DNA of 39,060 nt from an archaeon (GTDB taxonomy: Archaea > Micrarchaeota > Micrarchaeia > Anstonellales > Anstonellaceae), in assembly GCA_020056635.1 (NCBI GenBank), contig JAGVHI010000019.1, forward strand, positions 1 to 39,060, in the 5' to 3' direction. The position numbers and the translations under genes are program-made. Of the stretch, positions 1 to 8,118 are shown piece after piece (the stretch's first letter is position 1; each line of letters opens with the position of its first letter). A model generated the notes under the pieces. That model made no database searches, was not told the origin of the DNA, and saw only the letters and a program-made list of their open reading frames with translations.

Positions 1-237
1 TATGGAGTCTTGCTCCAGCCCAAGGAGCGCGCAGAGCTCGGATGTTATATGAAGCGTCCCAAGCGAGTGCTCAAAGCGCGTGTGCGTGGCGCACGGGTAT
101 GCGACGTATGCCATGGCAAGCTGGCGTATCCTGCGCAGCCTCTGCACCCCGGGCAGGTCAAGCACGGCCTCCTCAAGCCCGCCTATTTGGATGTTCCCGT
201 GCAATGCATCCTTGATCACAACCATAAAAACACTCAC
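1..237 (-). CDS. HD-superfamily phosphohydrolase (COG1078-like), partial, runs off left edge
   Basis: Not in the ORF track because it has no stop in the window. Minus-strand translation: (V)SVFMVVIKDALHGNIQIGGLEEAVLDLPGVQRLRRIRQLAMAYVAYPCATHTRFEHSLGTLHITSELCALLGLEQDSI. 'QRLRRIRQL...YP.ATHTRFEHSLG' is the HD-hydrolase N-terminal signature. The GTG start overlaps the upstream stop (GTGA). Confidence 0.85.
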   Translation of the reverse strand, partial: MSVFMVVIKDALHGNIQIGGLEEAVLDLPGVQRLRRIRQLAMAYVAYPCATHTRFEHSLGTLHITSELCALLGLEQDSI

Positions 238-1169
238 GCAATTGAGTAGAACCCCTTCCTGCGCTCGATTGCCTCGCCCGAATCGCAGAGTATCACAAGG
301 GCTACAAGCGCAGCGTCCTCATTTAGCCCTGCTGATTTTGCAATCTGCTCAAGTGAATGCCCTTTTGAATCCAATAAAGGGCGGATTTTATCCTCGCATG
401 ATGAGAAGAAGCGCTTGGAGGCAGCGTAAAGCTTCTTGTCAAAGGCGCGCACTCCGACTGCCGAGCCAGATGAGATTTTTTCCTTGAGCCTCTCGTGCAT
501 CATGCGGATGTCGCCCTCCTTCTCCACTATGCAGTACCCCGCCTGCTCGAAATGCTCGTATGTGCTTATTGGCGGGAGGGCAGCGCTTGGTTTTTGGGGC
601 ATGGGCTCGGGGTGGCCGTGTTTTGCAGGGGGCGTTATAGGCGGCTGGGAAGCAGGGTGCGCAGGCTTTTGGGGGGAAGCCAAGCCTGGCTGGGGAGCCT
701 GCGCTGATGCGGGCTGCTTGTTTAGCATTGGGTAAACGCTGTCGGGGATGTTGTACACCCCTCCCTTTGAGTATTTGCCCCCGAAAAACGCGAATATGAG
801 CTTCTTTTGAACCAGGGACTGGAGCACCCGCTTCTCCTCTTGGGAGAGCTGCTTTTCCACTGCCGAGGGGACCCTGTCCTGGAACTTTATTTGCGAGAGC
901 TTGCGAAGCAGTGTGAGCTCCTCTGTAGATGGCATGCTTGGAATTGGAGCCTGCTGCACGGGCCGCAAAGCCCCCTGCCATGCATTCGCTTGTGGCGCGC
1001 CTTCCTTTGCAACAAGCGGGAGCATGCCTTCCTTTGCAATCAGGAAAAACCCGTCGCGCAGGTGGAAAATGTCATAGGCAGAGGATTCGGAAATGCCGTG
1101 CTGCTCGCAGAACTGCGATGGCAGCTCAAGTGAGATGCCTTCCTTGCCTTTGGTGGATTTGATTTTCAT
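234..1169 (-). CDS. hypothetical protein, possible winged-helix-like segments
   Basis: Minus-strand ORF 234..1265; likely start is the internal ATG at 1169 (MKIKSTKGKEGISLELPSQFCEQHG), which overlaps the upstream gene's end. Pro/Ala/Gln-rich linker between N- and C-terminal domains. Confidence 0.7.
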   Translation of the reverse strand: MKIKSTKGKEGISLELPSQFCEQHGISESSAYDIFHLRDGFFLIAKEGMLPLVAKEGAPQANAWQGALRPVQQAPIPSMPSTEELTLLRKLSQIKFQDRVPSAVEKQLSQEEKRVLQSLVQKKLIFAFFGGKYSKGGVYNIPDSVYPMLNKQPASAQAPQPGLASPQKPAHPASQPPITPPAKHGHPEPMPQKPSAALPPISTYEHFEQAGYCIVEKEGDIRMMHERLKEKISSGSAVGVRAFDKKLYAASKRFFSSCEDKIRPLLDSKGHSLEQIAKSAGLNEDAALVALVILCDSGEAIERRKGFYSIA

Positions 1170-1828
1170 GCCAACACTTTTTTTTCGTAAACTTTCCCGT
1201 TCGGCTCCTTCTCCGCAAACACCTGCGAAGAGAGCCTGTGCACCTCGAGCGCAGGCGAGCTCCACATTCCGCCCGGGAGGCCCGCCTTTTCGCAGGCTGC
1301 AACCAGAAGCTCCTTTGCAGAGTAGTTCTGCTCTGCTGCAAAGGCGGGGAGGATTGCCGCTTCCGCTTTTCCATATTTCACGAAAGCCCCGTCCTTTCCC
1401 CTTTGCAAAAGCCTGCCGTATTCCGCAGTGGAGCTCGCGCTTATTCTGTTTTGGGCTATTACCGAAATTTCAAGCACTGTGTTCGATATTCCGCCGTTCC
1501 CAAGCTTTGCGATGGTTTCCGCAGCCGCAAACGAGGAGCCTGCGACCTCTTCTACAAGCCCGCGCGCCGGCAAGTGCGACCCCTGCTCCGCAATGCGCTC
1601 CAAAGAGGGATGCGACCGCACGGTCACGTATGCTGCCGATTTTGAGGCAAGCGCCTTCTCCTGCGATGCCTCCACCAGCCCCAAAGCAACAGAATCAAAG
1701 CATCCACAGCCCTCGCAGCTTTCCCCTTCCCGCTTGCCTGATTTGGACTGGAGGTAGGAATCGATGGAGTACCTTGCAAGCTTCACAAGCGTAGCCCCTT
1801 GCGCTGCCGTTAGCCTCCCCACGCGCAT
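1166..1828 (-). CDS. divergent AMMECR1-like (TIGR00296) protein
   Basis: 220 aa; N-terminal 'LVKLARYSIDSYL' and C-terminal 'LEVHRLSSQVFAEKEPNGKVYEKKV' resemble AMMECR1-family ends. Overlaps the next ORF by 4 nt. Confidence 0.45.
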   Translation of the reverse strand: MRVGRLTAAQGATLVKLARYSIDSYLQSKSGKREGESCEGCGCFDSVALGLVEASQEKALASKSAAYVTVRSHPSLERIAEQGSHLPARGLVEEVAGSSFAAAETIAKLGNGGISNTVLEISVIAQNRISASSTAEYGRLLQRGKDGAFVKYGKAEAAILPAFAAEQNYSAKELLVAACEKAGLPGGMWSSPALEVHRLSSQVFAEKEPNGKVYEKKVLA

Positions 1829-1906
1829 TATACACCCGCCAAAGCTTATAAATTTGGGAGAACCCTTTATGCCAAGCGGATTTTAAGGAAATAAGCAGGT
1901 GTGAAA

Positions 1907-2452
1907 ATGGAATTTTTCGAGCGGATTTCACAGGTGAAAAAGCCGGAGTCAGACCTGCTGACCGCCCTTGCGTCCGAATACTCCAAGATAGGGGGGGATT
2001 TCGGGTACGTGCCTGTGCAGTCCGCGCTCATGCTGCACCTCATGAAAAAGGACTCAAAAGCTGGATTTGAGGTGCAGTTTGGAAGCAAAGAGGATTTTTG
2101 CGAATCGTTGCGCAAGCTCGTGGTTTCGGACTGCGACATCTGCTTTTTTGTAACAAGCTCAAAGGCGCACAAAATGCAGCTTGAAGACATACGCAAGCTG
2201 CTTTATGCGAAGTTCAATTTCCAGAGCAAGCGCTTCGTGCTAATCGATATTGAAACCGAGAAGCGCCTGCTCGTGAATTTCGAGTCCGAGAGGGTGCAGA
2301 AGGGCTTCTACGCGTCCGCAAAGCAAAAAAGGGAGGACGGGGAGGCGCGCAGGGACGAGGGGAGGGTTGGCAAGCCCCTTTTCAGGGAGCAGAGAAGGCC
2401 CAGAAGGAAAATGATTTACGGGGACCCCTCGAAGCACAAGGATAACGATTAA
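1907..2452 (+). CDS. hypothetical protein with basic C-terminal tail
   Basis: ORF 1901..2452; GTG at 1901 or ATG at 1907. TATA-like 'cttataaattt' in the upstream divergent intergenic region. Confidence 0.65.
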   Translation: MEFFERISQVKKPESDLLTALASEYSKIGGDFGYVPVQSALMLHLMKKDSKAGFEVQFGSKEDFCESLRKLVVSDCDICFFVTSSKAHKMQLEDIRKLLYAKFNFQSKRFVLIDIETEKRLLVNFESERVQKGFYASAKQKREDGEARRDEGRVGKPLFREQRRPRRKMIYGDPSKHKDND

Positions 2453-2475
2453 ATAGAAAACTTCGATTAAGGAGT

Positions 2476-2919
2476 ATGGAATGGTGGGTTGGCGTCACAA
2501 TTGTCCTTGTTTTCGTTTATATTCTGGGTTTTTACCTTAATTATGGGTGCCAGCCACATGCTTGGCAGGAATACAAGAATTTCGGGAATCTCACCATGAC
2601 AAAAAAAGCATGTGAAGAATTGGGCGGCAAAATAGCTCCTTATTCTTTCGGTTCCACGCACGATAGAAGTGATAATATGACGGGAGTATGCTTCCTGCCA
2701 ACAAAGGATTTTGGGAAGAGTTGCTCAAATTCAAGCGAATGCGAAGCCTATTGTGTTATAAGCACGAATGAGACGCGCAACATTCTCTTTTATGATCTCT
2801 GTGGATATGCATCAGCAATAGGAAAATGTAGCGAGTGGAAAATCTCAACGAGCAACTGCCTGCCCATCGTGACAGAGGGAAAGATCTACAAGGAAACAGA
2901 ATGCGTAACCATCAACTAG
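2476..2919 (+). CDS. membrane-anchored small Cys-rich extracellular protein
   Basis: 147 aa; N-terminal TM helix (WWVGVTIVLVFVYILGFYL) followed by a Cys-rich domain (CEELGG...GVCFLP...CSNSSECEAYC). Confidence 0.65.
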   Translation: MEWWVGVTIVLVFVYILGFYLNYGCQPHAWQEYKNFGNLTMTKKACEELGGKIAPYSFGSTHDRSDNMTGVCFLPTKDFGKSCSNSSECEAYCVISTNETRNILFYDLCGYASAIGKCSEWKISTSNCLPIVTEGKIYKETECVTIN

Positions 2920-2983
2920 AGAGCATGCAATGGCTTGGCTGGCGAGTAGCTTTTTATTCATTCTTCGAGTAACTTCTTCTGAT

Positions 2984-3074
2984 GCCTCGGTAGCTCAGTT
3001 GGTAGAGCGGCTGACTGTTAAACCTAAATTCTACAGTAATCAGCAGGTCGAAGGTTCAAGTCCTTCCCGGGGCG
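2984..3074 (+). tRNA. tRNA-Asn (GUU) with 18-nt intron at 37/38
   Basis: Cloverleaf by eye: acceptor GCCTCGG/CCGGGGC, D-arm GCTC..GAGC, anticodon stem GCTGA/TCAGC, T-arm GAAGG TTCAAGT CCTTC, G73. Removing 3021-3038 gives anticodon loop CTGTTAA. No encoded CCA. Confidence 0.93.
3021..3038 (+). other. tRNA-Asn intron (18 nt, aacctaaattctacagta)
   Basis: Interrupts the anticodon loop between positions 37 and 38; the stem is only correct after removal. Confidence 0.88.
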
Positions 3075-3086
3075 CTCTATTTTTTC

Positions 3087-3371
3087 CTAAAACTTGTTCC
3101 GCTCGTCCTCCCGCATGCGCATTAGCTCCCTGCTCTCTTTCTCAGGCGGCTTGGACCAGAGAACGCCATGTTCCCTTTGCGTGAACCGAAGAACTAGCCA
3201 GTAGAGCGCATAGAGGATTATGATTGCACAGACGCTGACTATCAAAAGCTGGTACTGCTCGTATAGCTCCCTGCCGAAAACCGCAATCCCGATTTCGTTT
3301 ATTTGCCCAAGTTCGAGCATGAAAACCGCCCTGTGCCCTGTTTTGATTTGGACAAACAACATCGCCCGCAT
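3087..3371 (-). CDS. hypothetical small membrane protein
   Basis: 94 aa with one strong TM helix (LLIVSVCAIIILYALYWLVL) and a charged C-terminus. Confidence 0.55.
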   Translation of the reverse strand: MRAMLFVQIKTGHRAVFMLELGQINEIGIAVFGRELYEQYQLLIVSVCAIIILYALYWLVLRFTQREHGVLWSKPPEKESRELMRMREDERNKF

Positions 3372-3406
3372 TTAAATTCCTTGCGAGGGATACTCCTTTC
3401 CGGGGG

Positions 3407-4261
3407 ATGTTCATGGAGAAAGCGCCTGTAATTCTGCTCGTTGGCATGTTTATGTTTTTTGCGGGCTGCGCGTCTGTGCAGGAGCAGCCCAAGGCCTGCA
3501 CAAAGGAGTACAACCCTGTGTGCGGCGTGGACAATAAGACTTATGGGAACCCGTGCTTTGCAAATCTCTCTGGCGTGGCAGTAGCAAGCGCGGGAGAGTG
3601 CCCAGAGGATTCAGTCTGCCTTGATGTGTACAACCCGGTGTGCGGCTCGGATGGGAAGACTTACGGGAATGAATGCTATGCAAGGCTTGCAAACGCGAGC
3701 GTTGCGCGGGAAGGCAGGTGCGACGAGCCTGCCCCGTGCACCACCGAATACGTGCCTGTATGCGGGAAGGATGGAGTAACCTATGGGAACATGTGCGCTG
3801 CGAACCGGTCAGGAGTTGTTGTGGATTACGAGGGGAAGTGCTATGAGAGCAACCAGAGCGCCGCGCCCAACCAGACCGGGATTGCAAATCCCGCTTCAGT
3901 ATATTGCAGGGAGCATGGGGGAAAATTAGATATTGTAACGGATGCAGATGGGAACCAGAAGGGGTTCTGCACCCTTCCAAACAGCATAAAATGCGAAGAG
4001 TGGGCGTATTTGCGGGGCGAGTGCCCGAAAATACTAATCTCGCCAGAGGCGCTTGCTGAACGCCCTGACGCCGCCAAGTGCTGGATTGTGAACGAGGGAA
4101 AAGTGTATGACATAACTTCCTACATAGCCAGCCATACAGGGGATGCGCAGGCTTTGATGCCCTACTGCGGAAAAACAAGCGGGTTTGAGCTGGTTGAGAG
4201 CGGATTGGCTTCCCAAGTCATGGCAGCTGCAGAGCTGCGAGGCGAGCTTGAAGGGGGTTAG
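3407..4261 (+). CDS. lipoprotein with three tandem Kazal domains, a DUF333-like domain and a cytochrome-b5-like C-terminal domain
   Basis: Lipobox 'LVGMFMFFAGC'; three CxxxYxPVCGxDxxTYGNxCxAxxxxxxxxxxGxC units at exact 120-bp spacing (3497, 3617, 3737); 'NPASVYCREHGGKLDI...GFCTLPN' DUF333-like; 'CWIVNEGKVYDITSYIASH' cyt-b5-like. Start at 3407 or 3413. Confidence 0.85.
   Translation: MFMEKAPVILLVGMFMFFAGCASVQEQPKACTKEYNPVCGVDNKTYGNPCFANLSGVAVASAGECPEDSVCLDVYNPVCGSDGKTYGNECYARLANASVAREGRCDEPAPCTTEYVPVCGKDGVTYGNMCAANRSGVVVDYEGKCYESNQSAAPNQTGIANPASVYCREHGGKLDIVTDADGNQKGFCTLPNSIKCEEWAYLRGECPKILISPEALAERPDAAKCWIVNEGKVYDITSYIASHTGDAQALMPYCGKTSGFELVESGLASQVMAAAELRGELEGG
3497..3841 (+). repeat. three tandem Kazal-domain coding units, 105 bp each, 120-bp period
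   Basis: Units 3497-3601, 3617-3721, 3737-3841, each encoding six Cys. Confidence 0.85.
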
Positions 4262-5490
4262 GCAAGAAGCTGGGGCGCGAACAGGAGCATGAGCCCGATT
4301 ATGAGCAGCAGCGCCCCGCCGATCATTTTGCAGTATTTGGCGTATTTCTCCCCGAGCGAATTGGTAACCGTCATTGCGGCAAACCCGAACACAATCAAAT
4401 CGTCCAGCATGAAAAATATGTCGTAGAGCAGGATATAGCCGTAGTATTCAAGCGATGAAAGGTTTGATAGCGCAAGCACCTGCGTGAACACCGCCGGGAT
4501 GGCTGATGAGCACACGAACTCGATTGAATTCACAGTGAACGCAAGTGTGATTATTGCCAAAATTGTTGCGATGTTGAGCGGTGCGGAAACTATGTGCGCC
4601 ATGCGGTCACGAAGCCTCTTTTTCCCTTCAGAGCCTGTGACCTTGCATACTATATTGCCTTTCGTATCCAGGTATTCTTTTACTGAGAGTATGCCGCCCC
4701 CAAGCGCCAATAGCCCGATCAGTATGGTGACTGGTCGCACGTACCCAAGGAACAGGAAAGCGTTTAGCCAAGCGGTCATGAAAAGGAAGTAGAGTATGCC
4801 GGATGCAAGCACGAAAGTGCCTACTATGAGCCAAATCCGGAAGCGGTCGTTTGCCGCCATCACAAGGCTGATTAGGTAAACAAGGACCCACATTGCGCAC
4901 GGGTTGAACCCGTCTACCAAACCAAGCACAATTGCAAGCAGGGGCAGCGAGAGGGAGGATAGGTTCACCTGCCCGGCAAAAGGGATGTAAATGCTTGAGA
5001 GCAGCTCGTCTTTTGTCTGGGCCGGTTTGTTGCCAGGCTCGCCGCATTTGCCTGCCAGGCAGTCGATTACCGCTTGCCTGATTGGCGGGCCAGATAGTTC
5101 GCGCGAGGCAAAGCCTGCAAACATCCGGTTCCCGATGAATGTTGTCGGGGTTCCAAGCTGCGCTACTTTGCCCGTGGCATTCTGCGCCATCTGCTCAAGC
5201 AACCGCCTCTCTTGCGGGATTTCCACATTGTGCGAAATTATTGAGATGTTGGGAAACTCCAGCAAAAGCGCCTGGTTGAACGGCTTTTGCTCTGCGCAGT
5301 GCGGGCAGGTAGGAGAATAAAAATAGTGGAGGGTGAGGGCAGTGCCCCTTCCCTCCGCTCCCGGCTGCTGCCCTTGCGAGAAAAACAGGAATAGACCGAG
5401 CACCAAAAGCCCGAGTGCGAGGTAGCGGTTGAATGGGAGGGAGAGGAATGATGAAAGTTCGGTAGAAATCTGCTTGAGCATCGTATCCAT
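4258..5490 (-). CDS. thioredoxin-like domain fused to CcdA/DsbD-like transmembrane domain
   Basis: 'HYFYSPTCPHCAEQKPF' CxxC thioredoxin active site, 'LGTPTTFIGN' cis-Pro region, then a multi-TM domain with 'LGLVDGFNPCAMWVLVYLISL' typical of CcdA/DsbD. Likely start MDTMLKQ at 5490 (ORF extends to 5508). Confidence 0.85.
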   Translation of the reverse strand: MDTMLKQISTELSSFLSLPFNRYLALGLLVLGLFLFFSQGQQPGAEGRGTALTLHYFYSPTCPHCAEQKPFNQALLLEFPNISIISHNVEIPQERRLLEQMAQNATGKVAQLGTPTTFIGNRMFAGFASRELSGPPIRQAVIDCLAGKCGEPGNKPAQTKDELLSSIYIPFAGQVNLSSLSLPLLAIVLGLVDGFNPCAMWVLVYLISLVMAANDRFRIWLIVGTFVLASGILYFLFMTAWLNAFLFLGYVRPVTILIGLLALGGGILSVKEYLDTKGNIVCKVTGSEGKKRLRDRMAHIVSAPLNIATILAIITLAFTVNSIEFVCSSAIPAVFTQVLALSNLSSLEYYGYILLYDIFFMLDDLIVFGFAAMTVTNSLGEKYAKYCKMIGGALLLIIGLMLLFAPQLLA

Positions 5491-5546
5491 CCAAAATATG
5501 GATTGCAAGGTTATCTTTTTATTCTAAAGCCGCCTAATCTGGAGCT

Positions 5547-6362
5547 ATGAGGTTGTTTGGGGCGCTTATTGCTTGCATAGTGCTGTTCTCTTCAATCTAC
5601 GCTGGCCAGATGGTGAAATTCATCTCCCCTAACGCAGGAGACGTTTCGGATGGCGGCACAGTCGACTTGGGGGCAATCGGGCCGGGGCAGACAGTGATAA
5701 TTGCAATCGACCCGAGGGTTTCTGCGGGCGGGAAGCATGGGATTGGCGGGCTCTACGACCAGATTGTAGTCCTTGGCGTCCCTCAGGGATGGGAATACAA
5801 GAACAGCAAGCTTTACGGTAACCCTATTCAGGCGGAAGTGACGGCAAGCAGGGATGCGCCCGACGGCCAGTACGAGATAGATGTTGAGATAGTGGATGAG
5901 TACGGGCTTGAGGAGCTTGGGAACTCCAAGGTGAAGCTGCTTGCGCAGGTCAAGCGCGACGTGATGGGCATGACTGTCGAGCCGAAGTCGCAGGAAATTG
6001 GGGCAGGGCAGCCGGCAAGGTATACCATAACAATCAGCAATACTGGCAGCGCAAACGACATTTTTGAAGTGAGCGCTTCCGGGGTGCGCAACTGGAACTT
6101 CAAGAAAAGCATCTATATCCCATCAGGCTCATCGAAGCAGATAACCTACGAGGTCGTAGGTGACGAGGAGGAGAGGTACAATGCCGCAATTGAGGCGCGC
6201 TCCGCGTCTTCTGACCTGATTTACCGCTCCGAGAGCGTGGAGCTTGTGGTGAAAGCCAGCGCAGCATCGGACTTCAAGGCAGCGACACGAGGGCTTCTAA
6301 TATTCCCGATAATCGAGGGGCCTGTTTACTATTTATTCGGGCTTATTTCAAACTTATTCTGA
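5547..6362 (+). CDS. secreted protein with NEW3/COG1470-like Ig-fold domains and C-terminal hydrophobic anchor
   Basis: Signal peptide MRLFGALIACIVLFSSIYAG; 'VEPKSQEIGAGQPARYTITISNTGSANDIFEVS' domain; C-terminal hydrophobic segment. Confidence 0.7.
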   Translation: MRLFGALIACIVLFSSIYAGQMVKFISPNAGDVSDGGTVDLGAIGPGQTVIIAIDPRVSAGGKHGIGGLYDQIVVLGVPQGWEYKNSKLYGNPIQAEVTASRDAPDGQYEIDVEIVDEYGLEELGNSKVKLLAQVKRDVMGMTVEPKSQEIGAGQPARYTITISNTGSANDIFEVSASGVRNWNFKKSIYIPSGSSKQITYEVVGDEEERYNAAIEARSASSDLIYRSESVELVVKASAASDFKAATRGLLIFPIIEGPVYYLFGLISNLF

Positions 6363-8003
6363 TTGCGCAGGGTGGAGCATTTGGATTCCGAATCCCTTCC
6401 AGAGTATATTCCAACCGCCGTTGCCCAGCCTAGCGCAGAGAGGGTATATGCTGCCAAGCTTGCTGCAAAAAAAATAATGGCGAGAAAAGGGAGATGTTCG
6501 CTTGAGCAAATAAAGAGGGAAGCAAGCCAGGAATTCAGCGTAAAGGGGGTAATTAGGAATTCCGAAATACTCGCGCAAATACCGGCAAGAAAAAGGAGCG
6601 CAAAAATACTCTCGCTTCTTCTGATGAGGCCGATGAGAACCATATCTGGCATTTCCCCGGTTGCAATCATGAGCAGGCCCCTTGAGCTCTGCCCGCATGG
6701 GGTGTGCGTCTACTGCCCGAAAGGGAAGAATGCATCGCGCAGCTACACAGGGCACGAGCCTGCGGCAATGAGGGCTATACAGCATGATTATGACCCGTAC
6801 GGGCAGGTAAGCGGAAGATTGGGGCACTACCATGCGCTTGGGCACGTTACGGACAAGTGCCAGCTCATTGCGATGGGCGGGACGTTCCTTGCGCAGGATA
6901 GGGAGTATCAGGAATGGTTTGTAAAAAGGGCGTTTGACGCGTTCAATGGGAAAGAATCGAAGGGGTTGGAAGATGCGAAAAGAAAGAATGAAAAAGCAAA
7001 GAACCGCGTAATCGGCATCACATTCGAAACCAAGCCGGATTGGGCAAAGGAGAAGCATGTGGATGGGATGCTAAGGCTGGGGGGCACGAGCGTAGAGTTG
7101 GGCGTTCAACAGCTTTCAGACAAAATTTATAGGAAAGTGAACAGGGGGCACACGCTTGCGGATGTGGTGGAAGCTACGAGGATTTGCAAGGATGCCGGGC
7201 TCAAGGTAACATACCACATGATGCCCGGGCTGTTCAATTCCCCTCAAGGCGATGTGGAAAATTTCAGGAGATTGTTTTCGGACCCGGGTTTTCGACCTGA
7301 CATGCTCAAAATATACCCGTGCTTAGTGATGAGGGAAACCCCTTTGTACAAAATGTGGAAAGATGGGAAATTCCAGCCGTATGATACGGATATGGCTGCG
7401 AATGTGATTGCGGATGCCACTAAATACATTCCGAAATACGTGAGAGTGATGAGGATGCAGCGGGACATACCGACGCACCTGATTTCCGCAGGGGTGATGA
7501 ATAGCAATTTGACGCAGGTGGTTGAGAAGAAATTGCGAGGGAGGGGCGAGAGGTGCAATTGCATCAGGTGTCGGGAAGCGGGATTGGCAATGATAAAAGA
7601 GGCGAGGGTTGCAAAGGATGCGGAATTGCTGCGGATGGATTATGAAGCGAGCGGAGGAACTGAGATTTTCCTTTCATACGAGGATGAGAAAGAGAATTTG
7701 CTGATAGGGTTTTGCAGGCTGCGGATTCCGAGTGGAAAGGCGCACAGGAATGAGATTACAGATAAGACAGCGATTGTGCGGGAATTGCATGTGTATGGGG
7801 AGGAAGTGGGTGTGGGAAACGAGAAGGCGAAAGCATTGCAGCATAAGGGGTATGGAAGCAAGCTGCTCATTGAAGCCGAGAGGATTGCAAAAGGGGAGTT
7901 CGGGAAGAAAAAGATGGTCGTGATTTCAGGCGTGGGAGCGAGAGAATACTATTACAAGCGAGGCTACAGGCCAGACGGGCCGTATGTGAGTAAGGGTCTG
8001 TAG
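6363..8003 (+). CDS. elp3: archaeal Elp3 tRNA uridine(34) acyltransferase (radical SAM + GNAT)
   Basis: 546 aa; 'RPLELCPHGVCVYCPKGKNASRSYTGHEPAAMRAIQHDYDPYGQV' radical SAM region; C-terminal GNAT ('GYGSKLLIEAERIAKGEFGKKKMVVISGVGAREYYYKRGY'). TTG start immediately after the preceding TGA. Confidence 0.97.
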   Translation: MRRVEHLDSESLPEYIPTAVAQPSAERVYAAKLAAKKIMARKGRCSLEQIKREASQEFSVKGVIRNSEILAQIPARKRSAKILSLLLMRPMRTISGISPVAIMSRPLELCPHGVCVYCPKGKNASRSYTGHEPAAMRAIQHDYDPYGQVSGRLGHYHALGHVTDKCQLIAMGGTFLAQDREYQEWFVKRAFDAFNGKESKGLEDAKRKNEKAKNRVIGITFETKPDWAKEKHVDGMLRLGGTSVELGVQQLSDKIYRKVNRGHTLADVVEATRICKDAGLKVTYHMMPGLFNSPQGDVENFRRLFSDPGFRPDMLKIYPCLVMRETPLYKMWKDGKFQPYDTDMAANVIADATKYIPKYVRVMRMQRDIPTHLISAGVMNSNLTQVVEKKLRGRGERCNCIRCREAGLAMIKEARVAKDAELLRMDYEASGGTEIFLSYEDEKENLLIGFCRLRIPSGKAHRNEITDKTAIVRELHVYGEEVGVGNEKAKALQHKGYGSKLLIEAERIAKGEFGKKKMVVISGVGAREYYYKRGYRPDGPYVSKGL

Positions 8004-8039
8004 GAAAAGAAGAATAAAATGAAAAGAAGGATGCAAAAT

Positions 8040-8090
8040 TTACCTTGCGCTCTTCGCCATGCGCTCTCCTCGCGTATGGCTCTCGCTCTT
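8040..8090 (-). pseudogene. short degenerate copy of the rps7 3' end
   Basis: Minus strand ...GAGCGCATGGCGAAGAGCGCAAGGTAA encodes ERMAKSAR*, identical to the uS7 C-terminus (stop at 8119), about 79 nt downstream; an upstream in-frame TAG prevents a long ORF. Confidence 0.55.
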
Positions 8091-8118
8091 GAACTAATTC
8101 TCGCAGAATAGCTGTGGC

